Positions 38,389 to 51,900 of a DNA stretch of 64,000 nt are shown piece by piece. Below the pieces are notes generated by a model. The model saw only the letters and a list, made by a program, of their open reading frames with translations. It was not told where the DNA came from and searched no databases. The position numbers and the translations under genes were made by a program. Numbering within the stretch: position 1 is the first letter of the stretch; every line of letters begins with the position of its first letter. The stretch comes from Lingula anatina (Eukaryota; Brachiopoda; Lingulata; Lingulida; Lingulidae), in the NCBI RefSeq assembly GCF_001039355.2, contig NW_019775718.1, forward strand, positions 175,641 through 239,640, written 5' to 3'.

Positions 38389-41300
38389 ATGTCAGAAAGA
38401 AAGGTTCTGAATGTAAGTTAATTCTTATATCTTAAGTCTGTGTGATTTCCACACGCATCATGTTGTGTAAGTTAACATTATCATTGGTCGATCAAGTTTG
38501 CTCCAACTTTTGATATCTTTCTTATTTGTTGTTTTGCACTGCTGAAAAAATGTTAGTATATTGTAAAGCTTTCGAATTTACATCAATGATTTCATTAATT
38601 CAGACCAGATTCTTAAAAAGATATGTCAGTGAGTTTAAACTTAAGGTAACTGAGGGCGGGATTCAGTGGGACTGGAAAGGGGCAGGGATACTATCTGCAA
38701 AATTACATTTTGAATTTGGTTCTGACACTGTCTTACCTAAAGTAAATATAACTTGCTTTGGTATACTTCTTTTACAGAAATACTATCCCCCAGACTTTGA
38801 TCCTTCAAAAGTTCCCAAACTCAAACAAGCCAGAAACCGTGTTTACAACATCCGTACCATGGCACCATTTAACATGAGGTAAGTAAAGACAAACACATGG
38901 AAATACACATATTGTTTCAATGTGACCACATTGACATATTCTTAGTGTCATATCCCATGATAACATATATACATATACTTGGAAACATCATAAGTTCATA
39001 TTTAAATGTCTGTGTGTCTATCCTGAAAAAAAAAAAAAAGGAATAAAATAATGACCTTTTTGCATCCCATTCTAAGAACACTTCTATTCACAGAAACTAT
39101 TTATCTTTTAATACATGCATGTATTAAAAAATATACAATTAATATTAAATCTAATGAATTTGTGCTTTTCTTTCATCAGTGTCATAACATTATTATAGAC
39201 AAAAAAAAAAAGCTCCATTCAATTTTATGTGGCAAGCTATTTATGTTTACTGAAATTCTATCCAACATGTTTATGTTATTTATTGTGTTCCAGGTGTAAC
39301 ACTTGTGGTGAGTACATTTACAAAGGTAAGAAGTTTAACTCCAGAACTGAGCTGGTGGAGAATGAGAACTACCTGGGACTGCACATACGCAGATTTTATA
39401 TCAGGTGCCCAAGATGTGTGGCAGAGATTTCTTTCAAGGTAAAGATATGTTTTCAGGAATAGGCAAAATCATCAGTGATGTTCCAATATTTTGTTTTATT
39501 ATTTTTAATTTTTTGTCAAATATGTTGTTATTCCAAGGAACTAATACATTTTTTTCAGTGAATAATGCGATACCATCCAACTTTTGATAGATATATTCTT
39601 ATAGGTGTAAGTTCCTGTTCATTTTAAAATATCTCACTGCTCTCTGAGCAGAATTTTCTGATATAAAGCATGCTAATTAACATTTTGAAATGTAAAACAT
39701 TTATTTTGAATTTCAGACAGATCTTGAGAACACAGACTATGCCATAGAAGCAGGTGCCACCAGGAATTTTGAGGCCATGAAGACAGCAGAGAAGTTGGCG
39801 AGGGATGAAATAAAACAGAAAGAAGAAGAGGAAGCTAACAATCCAATGAAAGTAAGCAAATGAGAATAGTATAATGAATAATAATCGTAGAATAATGTGT
39901 TGTTAGAGGTGAGCTGTTTTTATGAGCTGTGTAATTACAAGTGGGCCAGTTTAACTTTGTACAGTTAGTTTTCAGTTGTTTTACCTGATTCCCCTTTATC
40001 AAGGGTTTGTCAGTTTCATTTTAATCCAAGTTACTAACTAAAGTGTTTGATTGATACACTCCCTGCTTTAAAATGTCCTCCTGCTTCAACTCATTCCTAC
40101 ATGAAAATTTGATTTTTGGCAATTGCAATATATCTGGCCTTTTGTGGGCCTTTTATATTTAGATAAATCTTGTTTACTTTAGTTTCTTGTAAAATTAGAT
40201 CTTTTATATATTATCATTTTATTAAATGAATATACTCACCATTTAGTTGTTAGAAAATCGAACAAAACAATCCAGAAATGAAATGGAGATGCTGGAAAAT
40301 CTTGAGGAGCTCAGAGAAATCAACTCCCGTAAGGAGAAAGTGGACCAAAATACCATGTTAGAACTGCATGCTGCTTATGAAGAACAACTGGCAAAGCTTC
40401 AGGATGAAGAAGATGAAAAGTTCATACAGTAAGTGCTCTTCTGTTGAAGTAATACATATTATGCAATTGCATGATTTAATCTAATATATATTTTAAGTAT
40501 ATTTTGCAGCACACATTTGGTTGTACATGCCGATACAACTATGAATTATACATTGTAATTAAATTGATCCAAATTAACTGGAGTGGAAATTAACCCCCTT
40601 TCCTTTTTCTGTTGCAGGTCAGTGTTTGGGAAGAAGGATGAGGGACTTGTCAAAAGGATCCATGATTCAGATGATAGTGACAGTGAAGAAGTACCTGTAA
40701 TGAAGAAGTTTGCAGTTGGTGACAAACCCACAGATATTCTGGCAGAGGTAAGCTGAGTATTACTGTAATTTGGCTTATAGTCAGTACACATTTTTCTCCG
40801 TCTAGTGGAGGCCAACTGAATGATGATGTCATTCTACCAGTAAAGAGAAGTGCCCAATATTAGCCAGAGACGTGTGAATATTTAGTGAAAAATCGATCTG
40901 TAGCCCTGGTAGAGGGTCTTTTTCTTTACTGGTGTTGTCTGTCTGCAAGCTTATGTATTTTTCTTTAAAATATTTGAAGGCTATTACAATCAAATAGATA
41001 AATGGTGCAGTAGATGTAATTGGAATTAGCTGCCTTTAGATGATTTGTGTAGTGAAGGATAATGAAAGACATGTTCCTGTCAGAAAATCTCACAAGTGGA
41101 ATTTCTTTTTAGGATGTCAACACAGAAAAGACAACACAGGTGACATCTTCTTCTTCAAAGACTTCAACCTCCTCACAGCAAAAACCATGGAAGAAAAGTC
41201 AGGGGGTTATGTCAAAGAAATCTTCATTGAAAGGACTGGTTCTTGTTAAACCTAAGAAAGACAGTAACACAGAAACAAAACATGTATCGACCCCCACAGC

Positions 41301-41493
41301 AGGAGAAAATGGATCAGCTAGTGTATCAGATGAAACTAATGACAAAGAGAAGACATTAGCAAATGGGACCACTAATGTATCCAATAATGTAAAATCTTCA
41401 AGCACTGCTACAGCAAGTAAACCTGTAGTTGCTGGTGGATTGTCTTTACTTGGAAATTACTCTGATAGCAGTAACAGTGAAGATAGTGACTAG
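38389..41493 (+). CDS. YJU2: YJU2 splicing factor homologue (CCDC94/CWC16)
   Basis: Nuclear spliceosome protein. The family joins with the Prp19/NTC complex before step 1 and stabilises the branch helix for the first transesterification. Seven exons join in frame: 38389-38412, 38778-38878, 39294-39438, 39717-39851, 40247-40428, 40618-40747, 41113-41493, giving 365 residues. The N-terminus [19 protein letters not shown] is nearly the same as in human. Cys43, Cys46, Cys80 and Cys83 (CNTC, CPRC) form the zinc site, and [20 protein letters not shown] and NPMK.LENRTK are diagnostic. A long charged helix follows (about 130-200), then an acidic Ser patch (DSDDSDSEE) and a disordered Ser/Thr/Lys tail ending in an acidic [10 protein letters not shown]. 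Length fits metazoan YJU2. The first coding exon encodes just eight residues. Divergent from the EF-hand gene and convergent with the RPxSA-protein gene. Confidence 0.97.
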
Positions 41494-42087
41494 TTTGTTT
41501 CTTTTGTGGAAACTTCCAATATACACGAAGGGACTTATTTAGTGTGGAAACCTGAAATTGGGAATGAATCTGCTGAAAATCATAACTAAGGATAATTTTC
41601 TTTTAGTAGTCATGTACTTGGAGAGTTGAAATGTGAAGGTTTCCAAGTGATGTATAGGAACATGGTCATATAGTGTATAAAACTACATAATACACATAAA
41701 CAATTGACTGTGGAATATTTTATATCTAGGGATTTTACATCTCATATTAATATGCACACTGTATTTTTAGGAACTATCACAAATGTAAATTTATGTAATA
41801 ATAATTGGGCAAAAAAGATTCCCATAAGTATTGCACACGTTGTAACCTGATTCTAAAATGTTAATATTTCATTACAAAACCAATGATTTTGGAGCATTTA
41901 ACAACGGTTGTTTTAGATGTAAAATATCTTTTAAAATATGCAGTGCTTTTTTTTTCAGTGCTGTTTTGGTCACAGTCTCAGTTAAGGATGACATCAGTAC
42001 AAGTATAGCTTAAGTGATATAGCATATGTGCTCTTATGTAGTCCTAAAAAGCTTATATAGCATCTTGTGTTTTTACAAAATATTCCA

Positions 42088-42093
42088 AATAAA
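42088..42093 (+). terminator. YJU2 poly(A) signal
   Basis: AATAAA about 600 bases after the YJU2 stop codon, the first canonical signal in this 3' region on the plus strand. Confidence 0.7.
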
Positions 42094-42126
42094 AAGAGGA
42101 ACTAGAATATTTTATAAACAGTATGG

Positions 42127-42132
42127 TTTATT
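42127..42132 (-). terminator. Poly(A) signal of the RPxSA-protein gene (candidate)
   Basis: TTTATT on the plus strand, i.e. AATAAA on the minus strand, about 850 bases beyond that gene's stop codon. A second candidate is at 42261-42266. The signal at 42127 is 34 bases from the opposing YJU2 signal. Confidence 0.55.
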
Positions 42133-42985
42133 GTTACATGAATAATGCTACACAATAGTACTTTCATGAAATGAAAAATGGCACAAGGTGCAATGGATAA
42201 ATGCATGCCAAGCACACAAAAAGATTTTGATTCAACTTTCTCTCTCTTTTACCATCAACCTTTATTGCACACTGATGAAAAATTTCAAAATATGATTCGT
42301 CTTAAAAAGGTCTGTCTAAAGAAGATCACAGACTAGTAGATAAAATCAGACTAGACTAAAGCAGTCTTATCTCCAACTAAAATGCATAAAGCTAAAAATT
42401 ATCTGCTAAAAAGGCCGTCAAAATATTTTATCAATTATATCTGAAACATTGTGTCTTTATCACTAGAATAAAATGCCTGAAATGTATTTTGATAACAATT
42501 TCTAGATTTTTAACACCGAGATATCAACTTATCTCCTGTGCCAATGCTCATGTTTGAAGCATGCTTTTGCACATTGGTTTGACTTGAATAGCTATGTTGC
42601 TACCATATCATTATCACATTTGCCTCACTGAAAATTTCCAGGAATGACCTTAAAACTGGATATCTTTGGAATTTTTGATTGTTCAATGAATATGAAAGAG
42701 ATAAGAGTGTAATAATCACAAACAACCCCTCTGCTTCATTGAAAATGAATGTTGTTACTATGTTCTCATAGTCTCACATACCTAGACAAAGAACAAGTGG
42801 GTTTCATTTGATAAACTTTTTCACTTGATTTACCAAGTATACCCTATCTGTCTTGGCCCCTGTTGCTTAGATGAGGGCTACAGACTAGGCGGAGAGCACA
42901 AAGGTGGATAGGAGACCATGCCGCCCATGCAGAGACAGCCTTTACTTTGGCTATGAAGTCAAGTGATGTTCTTTCACTCCCATCT

Positions 42986-45900
42986 CTATGTGGCTATACT
43001 CCACAACAGTTTTTTCACTTCTGGATTGGCCTGAATGCCTTGGAATTTCCACTCTAGAGCTGTGAAATCTGCACATTCTATCCTCTCTTTCTGATATTCA
43101 ACCATGTCCGCAGTGTCTTCAGTGCTGAAATTTTATGATAGAAAAATGAAATTTATTGCAGGGAAATTAAGGATCAAAAATATCTGTTTTTCTTTCAAGT
43201 GTACCAATATTGTATAGGCCAATATTGCAATATTGTAATAGTATGGTGTGTTTGTGCTTGTGTGTGTGTGTGTGGGGGGGGGGGGGGTCCTAAAGTCACT
43301 GATAATATCCTCAACTATATCAAATTAACAAGTAAAATGATTCAGTAGTAATCACTTACATAAACCGTGTATAGAGTAACCTTTCACACAGTGCTGCTAT
43401 CCCAGCAAACAGTTTGTAGTCAATGCTAGTGTTTTCATCCAGCTGTACCAGGGAGCACACATCCTGGAAGGTCTCCTTGCTGATTGGATGAGCAAGAACG
43501 TCATTTAGAACTGTGTCTAATTTCTGTAATAAATAAAAAAGGAGAGTTAGATATTTTCTGAAAAAATCAACAAAAGGAAAAAATTGGGTTTCAATGCTGT
43601 AACATTGTCTGTCATGTTTGACTAATGATATTTAGTAACTAAGAAAGAAATAATCTATTTTATCATTATAGGATTAGTTTTGTTTGCTTTCTACACTTGT
43701 TTAAAAATGTCAATTTTTCTGCCAAATTGATATATATGCCTGTGGAGTGGTGATTGTAAGTTCTCAACCTAATATACACAACCTAGCTTACATAATGATT
43801 TGTCACTAAATCAATTCATTTCTCATACACAATACTAATGTCTATATGATATTGAACAGATTGTGTCCACATTTTATAAAAGTTGATTACCTGGAATGTA
43901 ACATTGAAAGTCTTCTCCCTATGTTTGTCAAAGAACTTTTTATAGATTGCTGTGCGCTTTGATGAAACTTTACAGTACTCTCTGAGGTAGTCTTGTGGAC
44001 TCATTGCTGAAAAAAGAATTATTCAAATAATGATACTTCTATTTCATCTCCTAACTTTTTAACAAACAAAAAATCAATCTTCTTTTCAAATATTTTCACT
44101 TTGTGCCCTTTGCAAATAATCTTTCAATATCTTTAGTTAAATGTTATTTTCCACTTTACTGATGAAAGGTCATACGTACTTTCCAGTAACTTCATGTCCA
44201 TTGGTAGTTCAAATCTGCTGGCTTGCTTAGACAGTGCCATTCTTGTGCTCATCCAGTTTTGTCCTTTTGGTCGCTTTAAGAAAGAAATGAAAATGATTTA
44301 GTCGTATTAAGCTCGTGTTTCAATTTACCTTTTGTATATAACCTACATTCTGAAATAATCCTGGACAAATCTGAAATACCTGGGAATGTGTATGTACATT
44401 AATATCTTATATTCCCATCTATAATAACTAAGTAATACAGTGCAACTACTGTTTACACCTTTAAGTCCCCTTAAATCATTAATATGTCTGTAAAATGTTG
44501 CTTGATATTACACACTTGCTCTTTTATATTGTATTTTTTTTTACATATATTGATAGTAGTACTTTCATAACATAGTACATGTTACTATTCCTGTAATATG
44601 ATTATAGGTTGCTCTAGATTATGGTTACAAAGTATTCAACAGAGCACAAAATAGAATGGTGGTAGACTTAAGGGAGGGCAACTCGAGGTGATCAAATAAC
44701 CTAAAAAAAAAAAAAAACTCATCCACATTTCATTAGTATCTTCTATGTTGAAATAACATAAGTAAAATGTAAGATGTGGTATGCTCACCTGAAAACCCTG
44801 ATCATTTGATTCCATCATTTCATACTCTCTTCTCCTCAATTTCATCTCAAGATCCAACAGTTCCTACAAAACCAAGGTTAACAGTTACAAAATAAGTCTG
44901 CCGTATGTTTTACAGGAGTGATTAATTTTTGTAAAGCCTAGTGTGATATCTTCTTTTTAAGTCTCTTTAAATACACCAGGCCAGCATGAATAGTTGTTCC
45001 ATAATATCTCAGCAGAAAGAAACACTAAAGCCACGCCAATCAGCACCCACACAGAGTATAACTTTGATCCTAGGTACACAGTTGAAAGCCAGGGACAAAT
45101 GAGTACTTTAAGGATTTGAAAAGAAATTTAATCAAATGCTTCCTTATTGGATGTTGGGTGTGATCTTTGGCTGATCCCATATGTGACTGCAATATGAAAT
45201 GTATATTTACTGACTAATCTCCACTGAACCACAACTTTCATACCCTATAATTTAGTTTTACGAATTCATAAGATAAAATGACAAATGAAATGACTAAAGA
45301 TCCAGTAACACCCAGAGAGGATAACTTTAAGAATCAATCATTTTATGTCAAATTTATCAGAATCATAAAATAAAGAAAAGAGAGAAACAAAGAGGAAGAA
45401 AAATTCCAGAATCTTTCATGCCTTAGATTCTAAGTTAAAAGCACTCTGAATCAAACCATTTCTATAAAACTGCCTTTGTATAAAACTGAAAAATGTAATA
45501 AAATGTACCCTTGATTTTCCAGTTCTTGTCAGCTTGTCATCTTCCAGCTGTATATTTTTATAATCACAACATAACAATTAGCATCCATTTTATAATATAT
45601 CTTTCACTATTTTCAAATATAGTGACATTTGGCCTTTAGCTAATATGATAATAAAAATACCCTTGACAATAAAAAGCAAAATGGTGTAGCACCATTGTAA
45701 CTCAAGAGTGTATAACAAGTAATAGTAACTAATTATCTGCAGCCAATAAATACAACAATTTGTCAACATATAAATGAACCGTCCATAAACCCTTTGCAAA
45801 ATCTATTAAATTACATGTCCACATCATTTACATACACCAATGAGATTCAAAAATACTTTCTGTGCATATCTCACTTGAATGATTTTGTCAAATGAAAAAA

Positions 45901-48900
45901 TATTATGCAATGTTCATTTGCAGTTTTTATACCATTCACACTCAAAATAACCAACCTGCTCCTCAGCTTCTGCTTCAGCTTTTTCTTTTGCTTCTTTTTC
46001 ATCTTTCTTTTCTTTCTTTTTCTGTTTCTTTATTTTTGAGAAAGGTATCAAAGTATACACTACATTAAATCTATTGTTAAATACATATACTCTAATTAGA
46101 TAACGTTATCTAAAATATTGAGCTTAAATCTGTAAATATTATTTTATCTACATCAGAATGCACATTCTCTAAAGTATACAATGCCCTTACAGGTAAACTA
46201 TTTGGAAGATTATTAACATTATTTTCTTTTCTTCTGTTCACAATCTTCATTAAGTCATTTCCACCTCAATCATAAATTAAAATAAATTTTCATGCAAAGG
46301 TGATTGCCTTCTTAAAATTAACTTATAAGAACATTTTTGCACTCAAAAATGAATGTTAGATTTAAGAGTGATTGATTTATACAAGGACAGACTTTTATAT
46401 TTAGGGAATCTCAAAGGGAAATAAGATTTTCATATAATTTCAACTGCAATATTTTCAAAGTCATTGTACCATTTTGATTTTGAAACCAGAAAAGCATAGT
46501 CATTGTATTTGATTTACACTGTGCTTTTCAAGTGAGGAAGCCACCTTGCAAAGAAAGATTACAGTTGTTAACATAATTTATCTAAAGTAAGATGGAATTT
46601 TCTAACAACATAAATAAATTATCAACCTTTCATTTACATGCTTAAACTAAAATTTGTCATCAAAATTAAGACTAAAACATAGAAGAATAGGACCCCAAAA
46701 GAAAAAAGACTGCTTGCCTACTGCAACACACTGATTTTCAGAGTTAGGCAATGCCTTTCTTCTACAGACCATAGGTTTGTGTTTACTGTTAATTAATGCC
46801 AGTATATCAAGTATATGCTTGGGTCCCAAAGATTTTTAGATCACTGAATCTCAAGTGTGCAGTTCTAAATAAATTTTAATAACATACAGCATTAGATTAA
46901 AAAAAATCAACAGAGAAAAACACGAATCAAGTAACTGAAATAAATCCCATATTCTCTCATAGTCATCAAATAACTTCAGTTTAAAACTCATCCATATTGT
47001 AAAAATAAATTCTACTGCAAAGAACAAAATCACAGATCATGCACTTCAGCCATAAGTCCACTCCGTTTCCACATCTAACCTTTTTCAATTTTGTCATTTT
47101 TGATTTATCTCCTTTTTTCTTGGTCTTTCCTTTTCCTGCGGCTTTAGGGGTCACTGCACGCTGTTCTTTAGGAGCCTCCATTTCAGTTTCCTCCATGTCA
47201 TCTGCCTCCACAGCAGCCCCATCACTGTCTCCATCCTGACCGGCATATAGCATTCTCTTCTATATATATTCTACCTCTACCACACACTCATACACATTCT
47301 GGTATTATGCCAATATCTAACCATACTTCTCTCAAATGCCTCTTTAAGTGGGATATAATCAATATCATTAATTGCACGGAAATGCAGCAAAAAATGCAGT
47401 CAGTTCACAACAATAGTACCAAATATATCTGCCATACATGAGAATCAATCTCCATTTGCAATTTTAAGTGCTTAACATTGTCACAGCCCTGAGGGAAGCG
47501 ACAGACCCTGATTTTGTTAGACACCGTTTTTTGTCTCATTATGAAAAAAAAAAACCTACAGCAATCAAATACTGTAGAATACTGTTAACTGGAACACATG
47601 AATGGTTATCTAGATAGGGTGGTGAAAAAACTCAAAGCCATATTACTGCTAAAAGATGTGAGTTAGTAAGCAATGAAAAGAAGGTTATTTTGTCTTACCA
47701 GAGGGTCTACCTTGACCACATCTACTCCTCCCTGTATTGGGTGTTTGGGTGGAGTGGGTGTCGGCTGCTTCACCGGGGTGGCAGGTCTCTCAGCTGGTTT
47801 GAGTTCTGGAAGGTCTGGGGGTCCTACCACGGGACGCTCTTTTACCTGAGGCTTACTGCAAATAAGAGATTATTACGGTGAAATTTAGTATATCTAGCAA
47901 GCAAAAATTCAATGTTAAAATCTGACCTATAGAATCCAATGAGTGCTCTTTTTACCCCTATTTACAAATATAAATACATAGCATGAAATCAATACCAAAA
48001 TCCTTTTAAAAATATATATTTATACATTACATTTCAATCATCACAATTAAGCACTGAAGAAAAGTCCACAACATATACTAGGTAGTCCAGCATAGCAGTT
48101 TCTATGCAACAAGCCAGTGGTAACATTTAGCACAAGTATAAGTGGAAAATAATGACCCAAGGTACACAAAAATATCTATAATCACAAGAAAACTGAGACT
48201 AATATTTAAATAATTGCTCTATCCATTTTACACTGAATTCTATCTTACTGAGAGGGTTGTAAAAGATATGGGTGGTGTACATTTTACCAAAATGTCTGCC
48301 TTAATGTTTAACTTCTACCTCACCCCATACGCAGAAATTTAAATTCTTTAATTCCCAGCTAAGCAACTGTCACCTAACAGATAAATCGATGTAAAAAATA
48401 ATAAGACATTGAAAAAGTTAAAAACAATAAAACTTACTTACTTTTCCCTTGCACTATCACTAAATGTTAAAACCTTATGTATGGCAATGCATTTAACTGT
48501 GCGCCACTTACGACTTGGTTGCTAATAACTCTGACTGTCATGGATTGGACGTTTACTGGATTTAATATCTGCTGTATAACTTATGAAAATATTTGCAGAA
48601 GCTTAGCCAGCTCTGCTGGCCCATGAAATTTACAATAGATAAACTCAATCGCTTAACAGCCTTGTTTGACGACAAGTGCGTGCTTTTTGTTGAGGTCTTT
48701 GCTAATGATGTGAGTAAGTTTGAATAACCTGTGCCATTGCAAGCCATGGCCCACTACTGTAAAACTATTTACATACTGTGAAAAGTATAGAATCCATTAA
48801 AATATATATTTATTTCCTGGCATTCCGCACCTAAATGCTACATATACTGGTACTTGCTTTTTTTATTAGAATATGTTGCTTTATTTCTTTCTACATTTTG

Positions 48901-51900
48901 TGAAATAAAATAATTAAGCTGAGTAAATTCTCAATTTTTCAGCAGTCAATATTATAGTGGTAACTGCAGAGTACTGGCAATTGAGCTGTTGAAGTTTCAT
49001 TTGGTGGTAACCAACAGTAACTGCAAACAAGCAATTTCATTGGTGGGATGTCTGGTTAACGTTAGTTTCTATCTTCAGTCAGCAACATGAGTGTAGTGAT
49101 CTATTTTACATATTATATGTCTATATGGACTACAGATTACAGACAAGAAGATTAAAAACATTTTCTATCACTGCGCAGACTGATTAGTTAAAAAATATAT
49201 CAAAATGAAAAGATGTGTATCTGTTTTTGCTTTGGGTGGGAAAATCATGACTCAATTCTGTTACATTATCATAAAAATAAACTTCTGGTGAGATTGCTCT
49301 ACTCATTTCACAGCCAAATAATGTAGCATGGCGATAAAACAAAATTATGAACTTCCTTCAGCTAGAAGGTAAATTCATCTGGGGTACACATGACTTAAAA
49401 TCACAGTAAAGAAAAAATGGATAAGACTTTTAAAAATTTTAAAAATTGATCTATGAACATGCAAACAAACTTTAATAAAACTTTCTAAAAAATTAAAACA
49501 GGCAAAACACAAATTGGACATACTACAGGAAATGTGTTGATAATGTGATCAAAATATTTTGATATAAAAATTCAATGCTAATTTGACCCCTATTCCTATA
49601 GATAAGATGCATAGTTTCACATCTTGTTACATGCTTATAATCTTCAGGAAACAAATAATTATGGAGGGTGTAGAGTCTTAGCTACACCAACTAGAATTTT
49701 TGTATGGACATACTGGCTCTTAGACAATGAAAATGGTTGAGCTGAATATTTACAATCAAATAATTTTTTTCTTGCTATAATCCTGTAAAATAAGGTCAGT
49801 TAAAATAACCAAATGATGAAAAAAGCTACCTGCCACACACAGATTTATGGAATGTTACAGGCAGATCAGAGTGGCAGAGTTCAGTGCTGCCACCTTGAGA
49901 CAACATCACAAACTACAGGTCTCTTCACCATAATCCTGAACAAACATAAAAGGTAATTCACCTCCTTATCAGACAGATAGGGCCATCCTAATCCTTTTAT
50001 CATGTCAAATAACAGAATCATCACTCAATCAATTATACGTCATTAAAATGCTATCCAATTATTTTTGATTTTCTTATATTGATAACAATAACCCTAGCAT
50101 AATTTACAGTACTTATGTCCCTTTTCCACTACAATCTTATTTAGCACTCCTGTAGCCAGCATTTTCAAAGCAGGAGTTCTTTTTCTGAAAAAGTGGACCT
50201 TATACCTAGGTACCCTTGTGTACCTAGATCAAGTTTTACCCAGAGCAGACCTTTTCCCAGCAAAAAGGACAGTTTTTTCGAACCCCCCAAACTCCCCTTG
50301 GCTGCGACCCTAATTACACTGTATCTTACCTCTCCTCCACTGGTTCAGGTGGTGGTGGGGGTGGTGGGGGTTCAGGCTCTGCTGCTTTCACGGGTTCTGG
50401 AGGCTCCATTTCTCTTTTCTGTCTCTCCCTCTCCACTGGCCGTTTCTCTTTCTTCACGCAGACTCTTTTTGGATTTTCTACAGGCTTATGTTTTTCCACT
50501 GGCTTTGGAAGTGGGGGTGGGACTGGTTTCTTCTGAAATTGAGAAGAAACAACTCTTAAACATTATAGTTCTTATCATATTTGAATTTGGTTGATAAAAT
50601 GAGACACACATACATGTCTGTAGTCATTTCTTACAGAAAACAGAAGAAAACCCACCTGCTTAAATTGCTTGTTTTCAGTTATTTGATGTCATCAAAAATG
50701 ATGGTAACTTTATCAGCAACCATCCAAAATCCCATCAAACATATCTATCAATATTTTTTCAATTAGTGGATGAAAAAAGGAAACGAGATATTCAGTCAAT
50801 ATTTTTCTAATCCACTTCACAGTCATTGGAAGAGAACATCCCACAGTTCTTCCAATTTTTTATTCCTAAACTGATATTTTACCAGAGTAAAACTCACATC
50901 TCTATCAATGTATCTGCAAATGACAGCATCGATTTTAATTCTGTCTTTTATTACAGCTCTTTCCTTTGACAAGCCATTTATGTAAGGAAAAAAACACACC
51001 TAACAGCTTTATTAATACATTTGAAAAACGACTCTTTGTTAGGAATACAGGATGTCTATTTAACCTGTCTTAACACACATGCTCAATCACAGCGACAGTC
51101 TCCGGAGTGTTTTCAATGCATTTTTAATACAAAGTAACCTGAAAGCACTGTCTGCCATGTTTTACCAGTGCATACATCAATGCAGCTTGAGGGGACCACT
51201 TACTTCTTTCAATTACAGAAAAAAAGGGGGAAGAGAAGTAAAAAGCATAACTTTAAGCATTATAAAGAAGGTTAAATAAAAAATGCATTATCATTTTCAA
51301 CATTGTACTTATTTATACCAACCTGAGGGACCTCTGAAACCAAAATCACAAAAGTTTAAGGTGAATTGTTGGACTAAAAAACTCCATCATAACAGCTATG
51401 GATTGAATTTTGTAGACTTTTCCCTTCAAGTCCGATGTTAGCTTGAAATCCAAATCACTGTATCCAAGTATTAATTATTCGGAATCATTTCATGTCACCA
51501 AAACCATTTAATAGTCGTCTTTTTGTACAGCTAATATCCTGAAAATACTATTTTTAAGGCTATCCAGGTAAGCTATAATTACAAAATTTGTTTCAGCAAG
51601 TCACACAAAATAGACCTACTTTTCATTTAACAAGCCAATTTTGAATAGGTGACTTAGGTGCATAGCATTTTTTTTCTTATTCACAAAAATATACTTTGAA
51701 CTAAAGTTACCCATTCTCAGCTTACAAGTATTATACACAGTCAGGTTTTGGTAACTAAAAATACATGGGATTCTTTCAAATTAAATGCCTACACATGGAG
51801 GAACCCTATTTTCATACAGCAATTTTTCTGTTTGAATAAAAATAAAACAATGGTACATGTACCTTGTTTTGGAAATAGGACAGCATGAAACTGCAATAAC

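Larger units (their letters stand above)
41494..42985. other. Tail-to-tail 3' UTRs of YJU2 and the RPxSA-protein gene
   Basis: About 1.5 kb without coding exons. It is filled by the YJU2 3' UTR up to about 42.1 kb and the opposing 3' UTR from there to 42985; the poly(A) signals meet in the middle. Confidence 0.65.

Noticed and set aside
51325-51335. Microexon candidate in the large RPxSA-gene intron, between TTTCAG and GTTGGT
   Set aside because: Its 11 bases would break the frame between two phase-0 exons; a 15-base version using a weaker donor is possible but unsupported.
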